64,000 nucleotides of DNA from Apteryx mantelli (taxonomy: Eukaryota; Chordata; Aves; Apterygiformes; Apterygidae), in assembly GCF_036417845.1 (NCBI RefSeq), contig NC_089979.1, positions 24,741,958 to 24,805,957 on the forward strand. Reading direction: 5' to 3'. The translations under genes and the position numbers were made by a program. Numbering within the stretch: the first letter of the stretch is position 1; every line of letters begins with the position of its first letter. Of the stretch, positions 27,732-40,835 are shown piece by piece. The notes beneath the pieces were generated by a model. The model searched no databases and had not been told where the DNA came from. It saw nothing but the letters and a program-made list of their open reading frames with translations.

Positions 27732-27766
27732 GACGGGACGGGACGGGACGGGACGGGACGGGACGG
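27732..27766 (+). repeat. (GACGG) pentanucleotide repeat, seven units
   Basis: Seven tandem GACGG units within the CpG island, just downstream of exon 1. Likely length-polymorphic, and its G-rich non-template strand would favour R-loops if the gene is transcribed. Confidence 0.93.
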
Positions 27767-28720
27767 CCCGGCTGCGCTCCGTGTGCCGAGCCGGGAGCGC
27801 GCAGCCCCGGCCCGGCTCGCGTTTGCCCCGCGGGGAGGAGCGCGCTCACTCGCGGAGGCATCTGTTGATAGCGGAGCACTCCTCAGGGACGGAGCACGGG
27901 AAGAAATAAAAAGAAGCAGAAGAGAGCCCCCCTCTCTCCCGAGAAGGTGGAGCCGGGGGAGCACCGTCCCTCCGGCGAGCTTCATCCCGAAGTTTGCCGC
28001 GATGCCCGCCGCGGCAGGGGACGGCGCCGGCCCCCGCCCGGGCCCAACCGCCTCCCGGCTGCGGCCGGGGGATGCGGACCCCCCCGGCGCCTCTTCCCCG
28101 GGCCCTGCGGGGCCGTGGCCGCGGCGACCCGGAGGACCGGGGCTGCGGAGGGGACCGTGCCCGCCCCGGGGAAGCTGCCCGGCGTTCGGGCCGGGGGCTT
28201 CGGGGCGCCCCGATGCGCCCCGATGCGCGGCGGCACTTCGGGGTTGGGTGGGAGGCTGGCTCCCGGAGCTCTGCGGCGCTGTGCCCCTCCGGGGGTCTGT
28301 ACCCTTCCCACCCGGAGGTGGGACTCGGCTGACCGCACTTTATTTGAATTGCCAGCCAAGGAAAACCCTTCCTCCCGCCTCTTCCCCGCTGGTTCCTGGG
28401 CAGTGAGAAGTAAACGTTTCCTTGCAAAATAGCCGCCCGGCCTCTCCCCTTGCTGGCGTGCTCGCTCCGCTCCGCACGCCCGGCGCGCCCCGCTCCCCCC
28501 CGCCGCCACAGGCGGCCCCTCTCCGCGCCCGCGGGGGCGGCCGCGCTCGGCTCGGCAGGCGCGTTTCCCGGCGCGGGCTGCGCGGCTCCTCGCGGGCGGC
28601 CGCGGAACAAGGGCTCCTCTGTGCGCAGCGCCCCGGGGAGGCTCCCGCGGCACGGCGAGCCGCGAGGGCGGCCCTTGCGCGGCTAACCCTTCCCATATGG
28701 TTATGCTCCGCGGTGCTCGG

Positions 28721-31700
28721 GATAATGCTGCTGTTTACCCTTTTCAAAGCCACAAGTGTATTTGCTAAGCGGGGACCTCCGCTTAATGCAATTAACTCAG
28801 TTGCTCGGATTTGTCGCTCTCGAAAAGCCAGTCTCGGCGAAGCGTTCCCACCCCCGGCATGGGGACAGCAAAGCCTTGCCGTAGTGGCTTAGTCCTTTCT
28901 ATCAGTGACTGTGAGGTGCTTTGAGATTGTCGTGAGAGAAGGGGGCGGGCAAATGACACAGTTGCAGTGTTTTGGCAAATGTTAAGAAATAATAAATTGA
29001 GGTTTCAATATGACATTAAAATACTGTGGCAATTTAATCCAATTAAAATGAGCTGCTCCACTGAACTAAATAATGTCACTAGCTTCAGTTAACTTTTGAA
29101 GTTGTCTAGTTCTTGTACAAGTTAGCCCAGTCACAGACTTCATGAAATCTGGCTCATCATTAATGATTCCTAAGGATACAATTGCAAAATACTTTTCTTA
29201 AGGACTAATGAAAATAGGTTGTGTAAAGCACTAACTCCAGATTCTGCTAACTATAGCTACACTGCAGAAGCACCCATTTGCTAATGAGGTACAATATATT
29301 TTAATTTTATAGAAATGTTGTTATTATGAAGTTCTCTGATGGTGTAGTAACTGTTAAACTGCCACAGTAATTAGTAAAGTATTAGGTTTTATGTTTTTTG
29401 CCTTAGGACGAACATGCTCATGCAGCGTGAGCCATGAGGCGGGTTGTCGGGATGCACTGGTGCAGTGTAGTTTATGGGGTAAGGGGGAGAGAGCGAGGCA
29501 GGGAGCCAGGCTGCCTGGCTCTGATGCAGCGCCCTCGCGGCTGGGAGAAAGTTGTGGAAAGACTGGAAAAGTAAAGGGAGGTTAATTTTTTTTTTTCTTT
29601 TCTTTCACTGGGCCTGGCTGCAGCTGTATGGTCTCTCAAGATAGGATTTTATAGACCTGGCTTTGGGAGAAGATATATGCTAAATGTGTAGCCTTTGCAG
29701 AATGCTGTCCTTGTAGTAAAAGGAATTTTATATAGATGCTTAAAAAAATCTGCTAGTTCCCCAGAGCACTGTCAAGTGGTTTCATCTCTGAATTTCTCCT
29801 GCTTTTTTTGATTCTGCTATTTATTATTATTTTTATTTAGGCAAGACAAAACTCTCTCCTTTCTGAAGAAGTAGGGGTCCAAGAGGTTGTTTTTTGGAAA
29901 GAAAAGGAAATAAGGAGATTGTTTCCTAAAGCATTCCTAAAGCAGTGAGTTCACTGTGTTTGCTTCATGTTAGTAACAAACCCTGCTGTTCAGCGGGGTG
30001 GACCAAGTAGATGTCAGAACCATGTTAAAGACGTACTGGAACTGAAACCCACCACTGAACTTGAGGTCAGTTTGTGTGTGTAGGGTGCACATTGCTGTGT
30101 CCTGAAGTGGACTGTGCAGCCACAGATTGCCTCGTTGGGGCTGGCGTTGGGCTATTGAAGGGGGAGGATGAGCTGGTCATGTTCTTGCTAAAGTGCATGT
30201 GGTGGGAAGCGTTGCCCTCTTCAAAACCGGTGGATTGTAGCCAGGGCTCACTGGTTGAGTTGTTGCCATCAGTGCAGTGTGTGGTGTGACATCAGATTAA
30301 AGTGGGATCCAGTAATCCCCTTCAGGCCTGCAAGAATGTTGTGGGCTCACCCAGGCTTGGATGAACGAAAGAAATGTGCTTTTTAGGTACCATGATGGTT
30401 TTCTGGGTTGCTTTTAGGAGAGGGAAAGAGCAACATAAAACTGCTGAAAAGAAACAGCATACTCTGTAAGTTACAGGTCTGATGGGTCTTTTTAAAAATT
30501 TGGTCCAGTCCTGCTGATAGAAGAGTCAGCCCCTGCTGATTTTAACAGTAGCAGGGTTTGGTGTCAAGTATCTGAGTTATACTGGTCAAGTCCCATTTTG
30601 AAGAAGCTAAAATACGTTTCTATTTCTTCTGGTTTCACATGAGTGGGACTAATAGTTTCCTGGGATTTTTGTGATCAGGTAATCCCCCCAGCGAGGCTGG
30701 TGCAGGTGTGGATGAAACTGCTGGCTACTAGGTTCTTCTGCCTACTGCATCAGAATAGTGTTCTCACAAAGAGATGACTAATAGTTGCTCTTGATATTCA
30801 CTGGACTTTGCTTCATACCACCCCAGCAATGCATGTGGTTGGGTTTTAAGCTTTCAGTAAAACATAGCACTGGAGCAACTAAAGTGTCAACATCAACTGA
30901 TCAGTCCTGTTTCCTCTGTAAGCGTCTGAGACTGATTTGTTGACATAAATATAGTTATTAAAGGATGACTGTAGGGTAATATTTGCTATTGTTTTGAGAA
31001 ATATTTCATCTTTTGGAAATGTGATGCTTTAATTTTCCTACATTTGTTTCTAATAGCTACATTGCTTTTGAATTTTGGAAAATTTGTTTTGTGTTGGAGA
31101 GGAGGAATGTTTTTCTGAAATATGCAGCTAGCCTTTGGAGATAGGTATTAGAGGAGGAGAAGCGCTGAAGAGATGAGTAGAATTTCAGGTTTGTGCACCA
31201 TGAGTATCTCTCTTAAGTGTGTTAAATCTGCGTTGCCAAGTGAGTTCTAAAGAAAGATAGGAAACTTATTTCATCTTGATTTATTCCCACCCTTCCTCAA
31301 CTTCCATTAACTTTTTCTTCTTGCTGTAAACTTAATAAATAGCTGTCCATTCCTTTTGTGGCTTGGCAGCATCTGGAATCTGGCAGCATCCTCTACATGG
31401 CTGATGCTCTTTGTTCTAGCGAAGCATTGGGGTGCACCCGCTCAGCAGCTCCTTGCAGTCTCATACGCTGAAAATTTGGTTAAGCCCTGGCTTCTGCCTC
31501 CAGTTTTGGCGATTATGATTGTAGCGCTGAACTGAACTCGCTGCAGGAACTCTCCCCTTATCTGGATGTTCTCAGGAACCTCTTTCTGGGAATAGGTTTC
31601 CCTCCCAGGTTAGCTTATCTTTTAAAAATTAAACAACAGATGATTCTTGATGTGAGATCAAACACTTAGTGGTTTCTCTTTTTAATATCTTAGCCCTGAG

Positions 31701-34351
31701 GTCTGCATTGGATCTGACTTAATATTCAGGCCTAAAGTGCAGAGATGTGTTCTCTAAAAAAATTTTTTTTTTCTGGATCCTTATCGAGGAAGTAGATGAG
31801 AGCCTAGTCTTCAAGGACAAGTCAGGACAGATTTCTTGGAGTTTGAAGTCTGATACGGGGATTGTAGTTCTTGGGCAGATGGTACCTCTGTGGTAGGTTT
31901 GATGTTATTGCTGCAGCTGATGGGTTAAAGATGGTGGACTTCAGAGAATTAGCCATAAGTTGTCTGCCTTGAGTTTATTTGAAGTTTTGGGGGATCTAAG
32001 CCTCTGTGGTCCTAATCTTAAATGTAATCTCAGGATGACCAGATCAAGATGTAATTTTTGGCTAGCAAAGGTGCAAGTTATAAAAAGCCCAACTATGATC
32101 TAATCCTTCCAAAGAGGATGGGGGGGGGGGGACCTACCTGCTGTCCTTGGTGAAGGACGTGGCATTTCAATGAGAAATCCTGAGCTCCTAGAGGAGCTCC
32201 TCAGGGCTGCAGCGGGAACCTCCAAGAAGCAGCCAGTATTATGGAGAGCTTTTTGTTTGCCCTGCTCTTCACAGCCAGTTGTCTTTGTCAAGCAGAGGCA
32301 TATGGATAACATTTATTAATTACATTATCTCACCAAAACTGACTTTTGCCATTGACCAGTTTAAACATTTTCCTTATGGCAAAGAATTACAGACTTTAGT
32401 AAGGCTCAGAGTCTGAACAAAGGAGTCTTGTCTGGTTAAGGAGAAGTACTTTTTTGTCATCTTAGTAGATTTGACTGTGTTTTTTAACAGAAATGTTGTG
32501 TTTGAGAATGGGAAGCTTATTCTAGGCCCTGTGTAAGACCTTACTTGAATCTAAGTCATAAAGATGCCTTCTGTGTCGCTGCAGTTAAGAGAAGATGCGC
32601 AAGTAATGAGCAAGCGATTTAGTGTGGATTCAAGTTGCTTTACTTTTCATGCTGCTGCAAGCATGAGAGAATTACTTTAGGCTGTTCTGTGAACAGATTG
32701 TTTGATTACCTTCAGTTCATGCTTACAAGAAAATAATAAACTGCTATCTATAATCTTTTCAGGAGTGGTAATTTATTCACAGGTTATACTGCACTGTTCA
32801 GTGATTTGGGAACAAGATTTCTCTTGCTCATATTGAAGGATAATTTGCAATCTCTTGAGTAAAGACTGCATTAGTGTTTGACCCTATAATAATGACAGTT
32901 CTTTCTGTGTGTGTTGTTTTCTTGATTAGCTCAACCCTGAGGGATACTATCAAAAGAAAACCAGATATTTAGGCAGAAATACAAAATATATGTAATCCTC
33001 AAAGGTATTGGAAAACTGATTGCAGTCGAAGGAAAAAATAGCATGAAACAACCATTCATGACAAGTACTTTTGCGCTGAACAAATTATTTTTGTCTAAGT
33101 CTCTAGTAGGGGGTTCATTTGAAGTGAAATAATGGCTAACAATGCAGTGATGAATCTGCAGAAGTTGGCCCTGTCTGTAGATAGGCTATTACTGTGTCAC
33201 ATAAGCCATGCTTAACTAAAGCGTGAACTGGACCTCCAATCTGAAATCACTATTTTTAGTTTATATATAAACAACTTCCTCAGAAATGTCCCATCTGAGC
33301 TAAATTGTTTTGTTCCAAAGGTGAATGGATTTGGGAAAGTTCAAATAAAAACCTGTTTGACTATGTCTGAGTTGTGAGCATGAAGATAAATACATACTTT
33401 GTACTCTTATTAAAGGTAAGGAGATGAAGGGACTTGCAGAAGGTCAAACAGCCTGTGGTATACCCAGGAGCAGAATCAAAATGTTCAGATATGTTCTAGT
33501 TGCCAATCACAATGCTAGTATTGTCTGTATTTAAATATTATGTTGTCAGACATGTGTTGCTTCTTCTTGATTAACCATAATGAAGTGTAATTTTCTCTAG
33601 AGGCGCTTCCACATTAATGGAGCCTGCTTGTCACCTTTCAGATCAGTGTGAAGTGGCCCATCCTTATTTTTTGAACAGTATTTCGGAAGTGTGACACTAA
33701 TGGTCTCAGCGCTGTGGGAAACAGTGCTGCTAAAGCAATTCAGTCTGGGAGCTGGAGTACTTCTCAGAAAGCAGATGGATGCGTGACTGGTCTGGCCTCA
33801 AGGCCAGAGAAGAAGGCCATGTTCTGAGAGAAGAAAATATTTCATGTGCTTACTGCCATGTGAGCTAATAACCTCACTAGGTCTTTCATCTCTCCTACCT
33901 TTCCCAAGGTCCTCTTTGGTGTGTCTGTTTGTGTCCTTCTGTTAGATATACAAGCATGCGTGAGCCTTCCTCTTTCTCTGAGCTGAGCTGCATGAATTCC
34001 AGCTGTGCCTGATCGTTACTGGTGAAAGTGCAGTACCTGCCTGAACATCTGGCTGAGCAGAGCACCTGAAGGTCACAGCTGGTAGCTATGTTCTCCCCGT
34101 GCTTGGTCTCTTTTGACTTGAAAAGCTGAGGCATGTTCAGTATTCAGACTGGGATCTGCAGGGGAAGACTAAAAATGAGTTTGAAGATATGAGAGTTTGG
34201 GTACTGATGTTTCTTATAGGGCCTCGGAGAGGAGAGCTCTCCAGAAGACGGATACTTCCTTTGCTTGGTTAATTACTCTCGCTTGTTCTGGATGTGGAGA
34301 TCCCAGAATCAGTGCATCATTTAAACTTATTACCAGGCAAAAACCTCCGCC
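28721..34351 (+). other. Presumed intron 1, proximal part
   Basis: After the CpG island the sequence becomes AT-rich with pyrimidine and homopolymer runs. No exon with matching acceptor, open phase-0 frame and donor could be supported. Short frames such as 30074-30289 are not convincing. Confidence 0.55.
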
Positions 34352-34374
34352 AAAAAAAAAAAAAAAAGAAAAAG
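34352..34374 (+). repeat. A-rich run (16 A then GAAAAAG)
   Basis: Simple A-rich tract. No short interspersed element body was recognised upstream, so there is no basis for calling it a retroposed tail. Confidence 0.9.
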
Positions 34375-35311
34375 ATTTAAGTGATTTGAAAAGACTGTTC
34401 AACTCCACATTCAAATATGCAGTCACAGAGGTTTGGCATATATATTGTTTTTATTATTTAAAATAAAAACCTGCAAGGGAAACAAAGGGGTAAGGTGAAG
34501 CCAGCTCGAATTAAAGTAAATGCATTGTTGAGGCATACAAAATTTAAGCTTCTATTGAATATAAATTTTTGACATTGCATACATAAAAATAGGTATGGCT
34601 TAGCCCTATAAATAATAATAATATATTCCTCCTGGAGCAAAGATGTGCATAAAATAATGTTGCTGAGGAACAAGATTCTGAGCTTTTGGTTATAAAGGCA
34701 CTGCAGAACATCTGATTCCTATCCTGGCTGTTGGACTGTATCTCCTTTCAGACGGGAGTTCACAGATGCTCGGTACTTGTACGTGCCACTGGTGGCAGTG
34801 GCAAGTGCAGTTAATGCAAGTTTCTGTGCAGCAGGGGGAAGGAACATCCACGAGTAGAGTATGTGAAATTGGTTATAAGTTGCTTGCATAAGTCTCATTT
34901 TAAGGGGGTGAGATGTTCTCAAGAACTGCTGTAGCAGCATATAATGTTAGAAAATTAATACTGTAGGATTATTAGTGATTTAAGCATCTGTAGCATGTGG
35001 TACTCATAAATCTTTCTCCATGGTAGTACAATAAAGATGACTAGTAATGGAGATGGATGTGAAAAGTTACAGCAGTGCTGTATACAGCTTCTAATTTCTT
35101 GTCTTTGGGGTTACTTATAATTTTCCAGTCATGTTCTCTTTGATTATTTCTCGTCTGTGAAGGCTGGCTTTTTGACTGTAACATCTAACATGGTTTGAGA
35201 TGAAACTTCTTGGAGTACGTTTGAAATTAAGTGTCTGTGGAGACTGTATTCCAGAGAGCTTTTTGGCTCTCTGTAGCTGTTGCAGTTCTAACTTGGAAGT
35301 TCTTTGAAACT

Positions 35312-35405
35312 TTGTGTGTGTGCATGTGTGTGATTTTTATATAAATCTTTATTTTATGTATATATTTTTTATTTTATATCTATTTTTTATTTGTTTGTGT
35401 GTGTG
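35312..35405 (+). repeat. TG-rich and T/A-rich simple sequence
   Basis: Two short TG-repeat blocks flank a T/A-rich segment of TTTTTAT and TATAT strings. Low complexity with no recognisable element body. Confidence 0.8.
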
Positions 35406-35721
35406 TATTTTCTTTTATGAAAGGCAAAATGTCTTTCAAGTGTCAGGAAAAGAAATGCCCTGCAGAATGTTAAGTAGTTAAATAAACAGAACAAAATTGC
35501 TCTCAAAATTGTCTTTCTTTGTAATTCTCTTGGCCTGGAATTAGAATGGGAAGAGCATCTTCTCTGACCTAATTTACCAGGAAGAAAGCCTAGAACAGAA
35601 GGTGATTTGCATAAATATTTTTTTCCTCTTGTTTCTTTACTTTTGATTTGTTACAACAGTTCTGTAACAGCTTTCCTCCCTAAATACAATTTGATCCTCC
35701 ATAGTTCCCACAGGTTCTTTT

Positions 35722-35768
35722 GATATCTATATAGAGATATATATCTATAGATAGCTATATATATATAT
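35722..35768. repeat. TA-rich simple repeat with GATATCTATA units
   Basis: Alternating TA and TCTATA/GATATA units that are largely self-complementary and could extrude a cruciform. Probably length-variable. Confidence 0.85.
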
Positions 35769-36079
35769 TTTTCCCTCTCTCCAGCGCAGCCTTCCCTCTG
35801 CCATCAGAGTGCTGGTAATGGGATGGGCACTGTGTTCAGCACTGTGAAACATGAATGAGTTGGAGAGAGTCTTTCCTGAATGGAAAAGCTCAGAATAATG
35901 GCAGGAGGGTAAATGCAGAAGTCTGGACTGACCTGTCCTGGTTGGAAGATAGTGACCAAACCGTCTCAGTCTGAATGTACTCCTCGTTCTGTTGAAATTG
36001 TCTAGCCATGTTGCAGCTTGAGTTGATTTGAATTTGTCAGACTTGCCTCTTTTTCTTCCCTTCTGACCAGAAACCTCTG

Positions 36080-36125
36080 CTGGAGACCTCTGTTTGCTGC
36101 GTGAAAACACAGCAGAGGTCTCCAG
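36080..36125. repeat. Inverted repeat with perfect 13-bp arms and a 20-nt spacer
   Basis: CTGGAGACCTCTG at 36080-36092 is matched by its exact reverse complement at 36113-36125. It would form a stable RNA hairpin on either strand. The arms are shorter than in most microRNA precursors. Confidence 0.85.
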
Positions 36126-39100
36126 AAGTTTGCAGAGACCTTGGGGGTGAACAGGAGGGGTTTGAGGAAGCTGTGTCAAGCCATGGGCTGGTTTCTGCTC
36201 TTCTGGCAGCAGCCAGGGTGCTTCCTGCAGGATGGCATGGAGCATCTGTTGGGATGCAGAGGGAAGGCAGGACATGCAGGTGCGGAAGAAGAGACAAATA
36301 TGAAACTTTCCTATAAAAAGATACACTGATATCACTTAACAACCTTATCTCCAACGTGTTGCATAATGCTTGGAAACCTCCCTGCAGGGTTTCAGGATGA
36401 GAAAGGTGTGTACAATGGCTACCAGTTAAAACCAAATGGGACGGCATCCATGCTATCATCGCTCCTCAGAGTGTCTTTGCCCAGGCTCAGGCTCAGGAAT
36501 AGCCTTTTGCTGGGTGGGGAGGGAGCAGCAAGCTCATGAAACCATGCTGGAGCTTGCTGAAATGAGGAAAAAGGCTGAGCTACTAATCGCACAGGAGCAT
36601 CAGGTCTAAAATAGTTTGAGACAGTAATCATTATAGCATTGCTGCACTGAAAATGTCATTTATTGTATGCTTTGTAACTGTAAGGCATTAGGGGAAATGA
36701 CCTTTCTTGCTTTTTGCTCCTATTCTTACTGTGATTCAAAACCTTTAAAATCTTCTATCCTTGGCTGTTGTGGGGTTTTGTGACTTCTCTAATGCTACTT
36801 TCCTGACTGTCAGTCTCCTATTTAACCAGCAGTTTGTGACCTGTTTTCTTGATACAGGTCTCTCCTGGTGGATAGCTGTAATTAGTCTTCTGGCTGGTGG
36901 CATAAATTGGTACTGTACACCAAAGGCCAGATATACTTAATAGTGATGTAGTTTTCTCAATACATTTTTGGAGAATCAAGAATCTCTTCTATGGGCTAAA
37001 GAAGTCTGCTGGGCTTGTGGACCTAATATAGTAGGTCTACTGTAGTCATGCTACTATTTTATTTTTTGTTTTTCCGAGCTTCTCTACATGCACTTCAAGA
37101 ATTAGGCAGTTTTGGGTTGGCTTAAAAAAAACTAGTCTGGGAATAAAATGTTGTACTCCTATAATGTACTGATAGGAGTCTGTGTGATGCTTCTTTACCA
37201 GGCTGCTTGTTGCTGTTTCACACAAAATCTGAGGGCTTAAACTTATAAGGGTATTTGGCTCTGGGAACTTCAGGAAGACTGAGGGGAATAATTTTTCCAG
37301 TAAATACGGCCAGTCTCATCAAGAATAGGTAGTATCCATCTTTATGAAGATTGTGGCTGTAAAGAAGGTCAGAGCTGGCACAACTGCTGTAGTAGCTCAC
37401 ATGAAGTACATATATTTGTTTGTGGTCAGAGATGAAAGCGTCCTGAGAAAGGATTAGCAAGGGTATTTCTATGGATTTCTCTGTGGCTTTCTGGAGATGC
37501 ACAGGAAAAGCCAATTCTCTCTTCACTCCCTCTCTCTCTTTTTATTTAATTTAGCTGTAATTGGAAAACCTCCTTAGAACATTCTCTGGCAGATAGATGT
37601 AACATCTGTACAGTTAGTAGTGTCACCTGATGGGAGAGAAGTTGAAAGCAAAACAAGGAACGATAAGGAAACCAGGGATCGATGTTTCTGTGCGTCTTCA
37701 CAACACTCCCAAAAAGCCAGGCTGGCTAGAGCGAACTCCCCTGTGAATTTTAAGAACTGAAAAAAGGAAAAGGCTGAACTTTTAAAGGCTTAAGTTCTGA
37801 ATACCTTGATTTTTCTTACCATCAGTTTTGTTACATTGGTAAGCTCCCCAAGGGTGCGTTTGACCCCAAAGTTACTGTTTTGCTAATAATCCCCCCATTT
37901 TAATCTTTGAAGCTTTCAGTTCTGGGGTTTGGGCATTGTTGATGTTTTACAGGTTGACTCATAAATGAAATTTTACAAAACCAAGCCTGGACGTGGGCAG
38001 CAGTAGGGTGCGCTCTGTTGCCCGTTCCTTGAAGTGGCTGGGGTGAGCAGTAAAACTGAGTTAGGATGATGCATAATTAGCTGCTTCATATACCTGGGGA
38101 TGGCTCTTTGGCCTTTGCCCTCCCAACCGCAGCACTGCTGCTCCCTGACCTTGTGATTCAAGGCTGCGCATAAGCACCAGAGGGCAGAGACAGGTTTGCA
38201 TTTGAATCTCTAGCTTGGCACTTCCCAATTTCATGTCATTCATTACTGTGATGTTAATACCATCTAGCTATACTAGCTATATTTGGGGAGCATTTGGTAA
38301 AGAGAGGGTGGATAGAGAAATGGTTTCCCAAATTATGTGGACTTATGTGCTTGTCATATCTGAAATGCGTCACCAATGCTTATAAAGGATGTTTTTTGAA
38401 AGTGCTCTTAACCTCATGGTATACATCAGGGACTGGAAAATATAGGCTATTTATAATTATCCACAGGTGGAGAGGGAGGCAGCAATACACTGTTAGTAGT
38501 AATTACCAGTAGTGTGTAAGTTCATCTCTTAAGCTGTTAGTTCTAATGCACTAAAAACTATTTGATCTGAAGTCTGGCACAACCTTCAAATGGAAGCGTT
38601 CAAAGGAGTCCTGACCTAATTTTGCTGAGAAAGTGTGCAAGCCTTCCTTATTCTGCTAATTTCTTGCAGAAGGTTTCAGTGATAAAGTCTTCATACCCTA
38701 CACATGCATATATTTTACTGCAGATCATTTGAATAAAAGCAGCCATTACAAGCCAGGTGGTAAATATAGCACACAGCTTAACAGAAATGACCTTCAATTA
38801 AGCAGAGGCAGTCCCTTCTACTGCGCTGTGCCATTGTCAATTAGCTTTCTTTAAGACTTCTCTGCTGGCTCTTTTTGTGAATAGTTGCAAAGCCTGAAGT
38901 GCAGTGCTAGCTATGTGTGTAAGAGAAAAGACTTCCTGCTTACTCTGAACTCTTATTCCAGTGAACATCTCAAAAATGTGAAGTAACTTAACAGTTTGCT
39001 TTCTTTTCCAGGGAAGTTAATCATTAAATTATAAAACATTGTCCACTGAGCTATGTACATTTTTCTGTTAAAGCATATAGCATAAATGCTCTAACTTTCC

Positions 39101-40800
39101 TTTGGATAAATCAAAGCAGATGTAATGCAAATATGTCTTAACGGGCTTTTGTCTTTGAAAGAAAATGGGGGGAAAAAAAGTCCATTTTTCAACAGTTATG
39201 CAAGACTGCATACTGTAGTGATGGCTACTGCGCAAGTGTTGCTTGTTACTTTCTGTGTGGGTGTAGACTGTTTTATCATAAGATAAAAACAAGCAAAGCA
39301 ACCTGAACTAAGGGCTTTTAAATTCTGTCTACCCTGTCGTTTGTACATTTTCTCATGCCATCATCACTGTAGTGTTGTTGCAAGACTACTGGTTTCCTAC
39401 CAGAAATGTAGCTTTTAGTTCAGTGTGTTTCTTTGGCTTGTGCTGCTGGTAATTCTGAGCAATACTGCACACTACACAATAACTATAGTACAATTAATTG
39501 TAATTAGTATCTTAAGTTCTTTATTTGCTCTCTTTCTCTACAATCCCTTGTGCTTCCAGTCTCCTTTGACTGCATTATTATTTTATTTTTTTCCTCTCCC
39601 TGCTGCTTTTGTGCTGTCAAGCAAGCCAGGTAACTGTTAGTATTGGCAACGCTCTTAACACTCATGTTGCGAGTACAAGATCCAAGAGCAGAAGAAAAGG
39701 TAAATGAAAAATTTGGCCTGTTCTGGTCTTTTGCCCACCATCAGGGATCTTGCTCAGCTCACAGTGGTTTTAGGTAATAAAAAGGGGGAGCAGCAAGGGG
39801 AGGGTTGGGGACGGCGTGATTGGAGTACTGGCAAAGCTCTTCGAGAAGAGGCAGTTCTGAACTGCTGGCAAATCTTGGCCTGACTGTAATTGAGGGAAGA
39901 ACCTGGAGGTGACTGGTCTAATGTGCTGGGATGGAAAAGACCTGCTATATCAGAGATACTGGTTCCACCTTTTCCTTGTCAGCTGTGTCTGTTTTGACAG
40001 CACTGGAGCACGTGAATCAAGTGTTTAAGCAGATGTGGATGGTTTGAGCACTGTATCCCTCATCCCTTTTGCTTTCTGGAAAGTGAGTGTGTATAGCCAA
40101 GCTTTGCAGCTTGGCATTTATCTTTGCTCTCCAGGCTTTCTTGGAACCCTTTTTATTCCCCTCCTGGGATTGGGAAAGGACAGGAAAGACAGATGCAAAA
40201 TTCTGATGAAGCTGGTGCTCTTCCTGCAGCTTACGATATCGCATCAGAACTTATTTTTGTACAAATCAACATTTGACTGTTTAAGTGATTAGTAATTGTG
40301 CTTGCTCAAATAGAGGGAGCGCATGCAAAAGTTAGGATTAATTTGAGAAATATCAGGTTACTGAGGGCACTTCAATCAAGGTGACAGCTGCTTTCCTTAT
40401 GCTCTATTGAAACAAAATATTCCAAACCGTTAGACAAAGCCTCACCAAATATATCAACCTCAGTGCTTTTATTCTTTCCACAAGTTGGTGGAATACTTAG
40501 TCCTGTTCGCTAATGAAATATTGGAGTAGTAACCTTTTTCCATGGATACCAGAGGGGAAAATCTGTGAATATTACTGTCCTGAGACTGCATGTGTGGGCA
40601 CACGTGTACGTTAATGAACAGCGTTAAAGGCAGGTGGTGCTGGGAGGGAGCCGGTTACCCTGCGAGGGGGTAGGTGTCGTGTGCCTGGGGGCTGCTGGCT
40701 CCAGCCTCCCGCGTGGCAGTTTCGCCGGGACAGCAAGTGAGCGGCAGGGTGGGCGCCGGGAGGGCACGGAGGATTAGCTGGGCTCAGCCGTGGCTGCCCG

Positions 40801-40835
40801 CGCACCCACTCCTGCGCACCCACTCCTACGCACCC
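40801..40835 (+). repeat. 14-bp tandem repeat, about 2.5 units
   Basis: The unit CGCACCCACTCCTG occurs twice with one difference, then a partial third copy, inside a local GC-rich patch. Confidence 0.85.

Larger units (their letters stand above)
26990..28720 (+). promoter_or_regulatory. CpG island and TATA-less promoter of the downstream gene
   Basis: About 1.7 kb of very GC-rich, CpG-dense DNA stands out sharply from the AT-richer flanks and surrounds the only convincing first exon in the window. Motifs upstream of the ATG include a GC box GGGGCGGGG at 27163-27171, the type bound by Sp/KLF factors, and a CCAAT box at 27254-27258. A less GC-rich block at about 27252-27299 interrupts the island and may be a conserved core element. 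No TATA box is evident. This is the usual architecture of a broad-initiation vertebrate promoter. The transcription start cannot be placed but should lie between roughly 27150 and 27580. Confidence 0.88.

Noticed and set aside
27531..28406. A 291-codon plus-strand frame across the CpG island
   Set aside because: It runs through exon 1 in a different frame and over the splice donor. The product is Ala/Gly/Pro/Arg-rich, as expected where GC content removes stop codons.
27846..28653. Long minus-strand frames (254 and 223 codons) in the CpG island
   Set aside because: They overlap each other in different frames, are low-complexity Arg/Ala/Gly/Pro and show no domain. GC-driven artefact.
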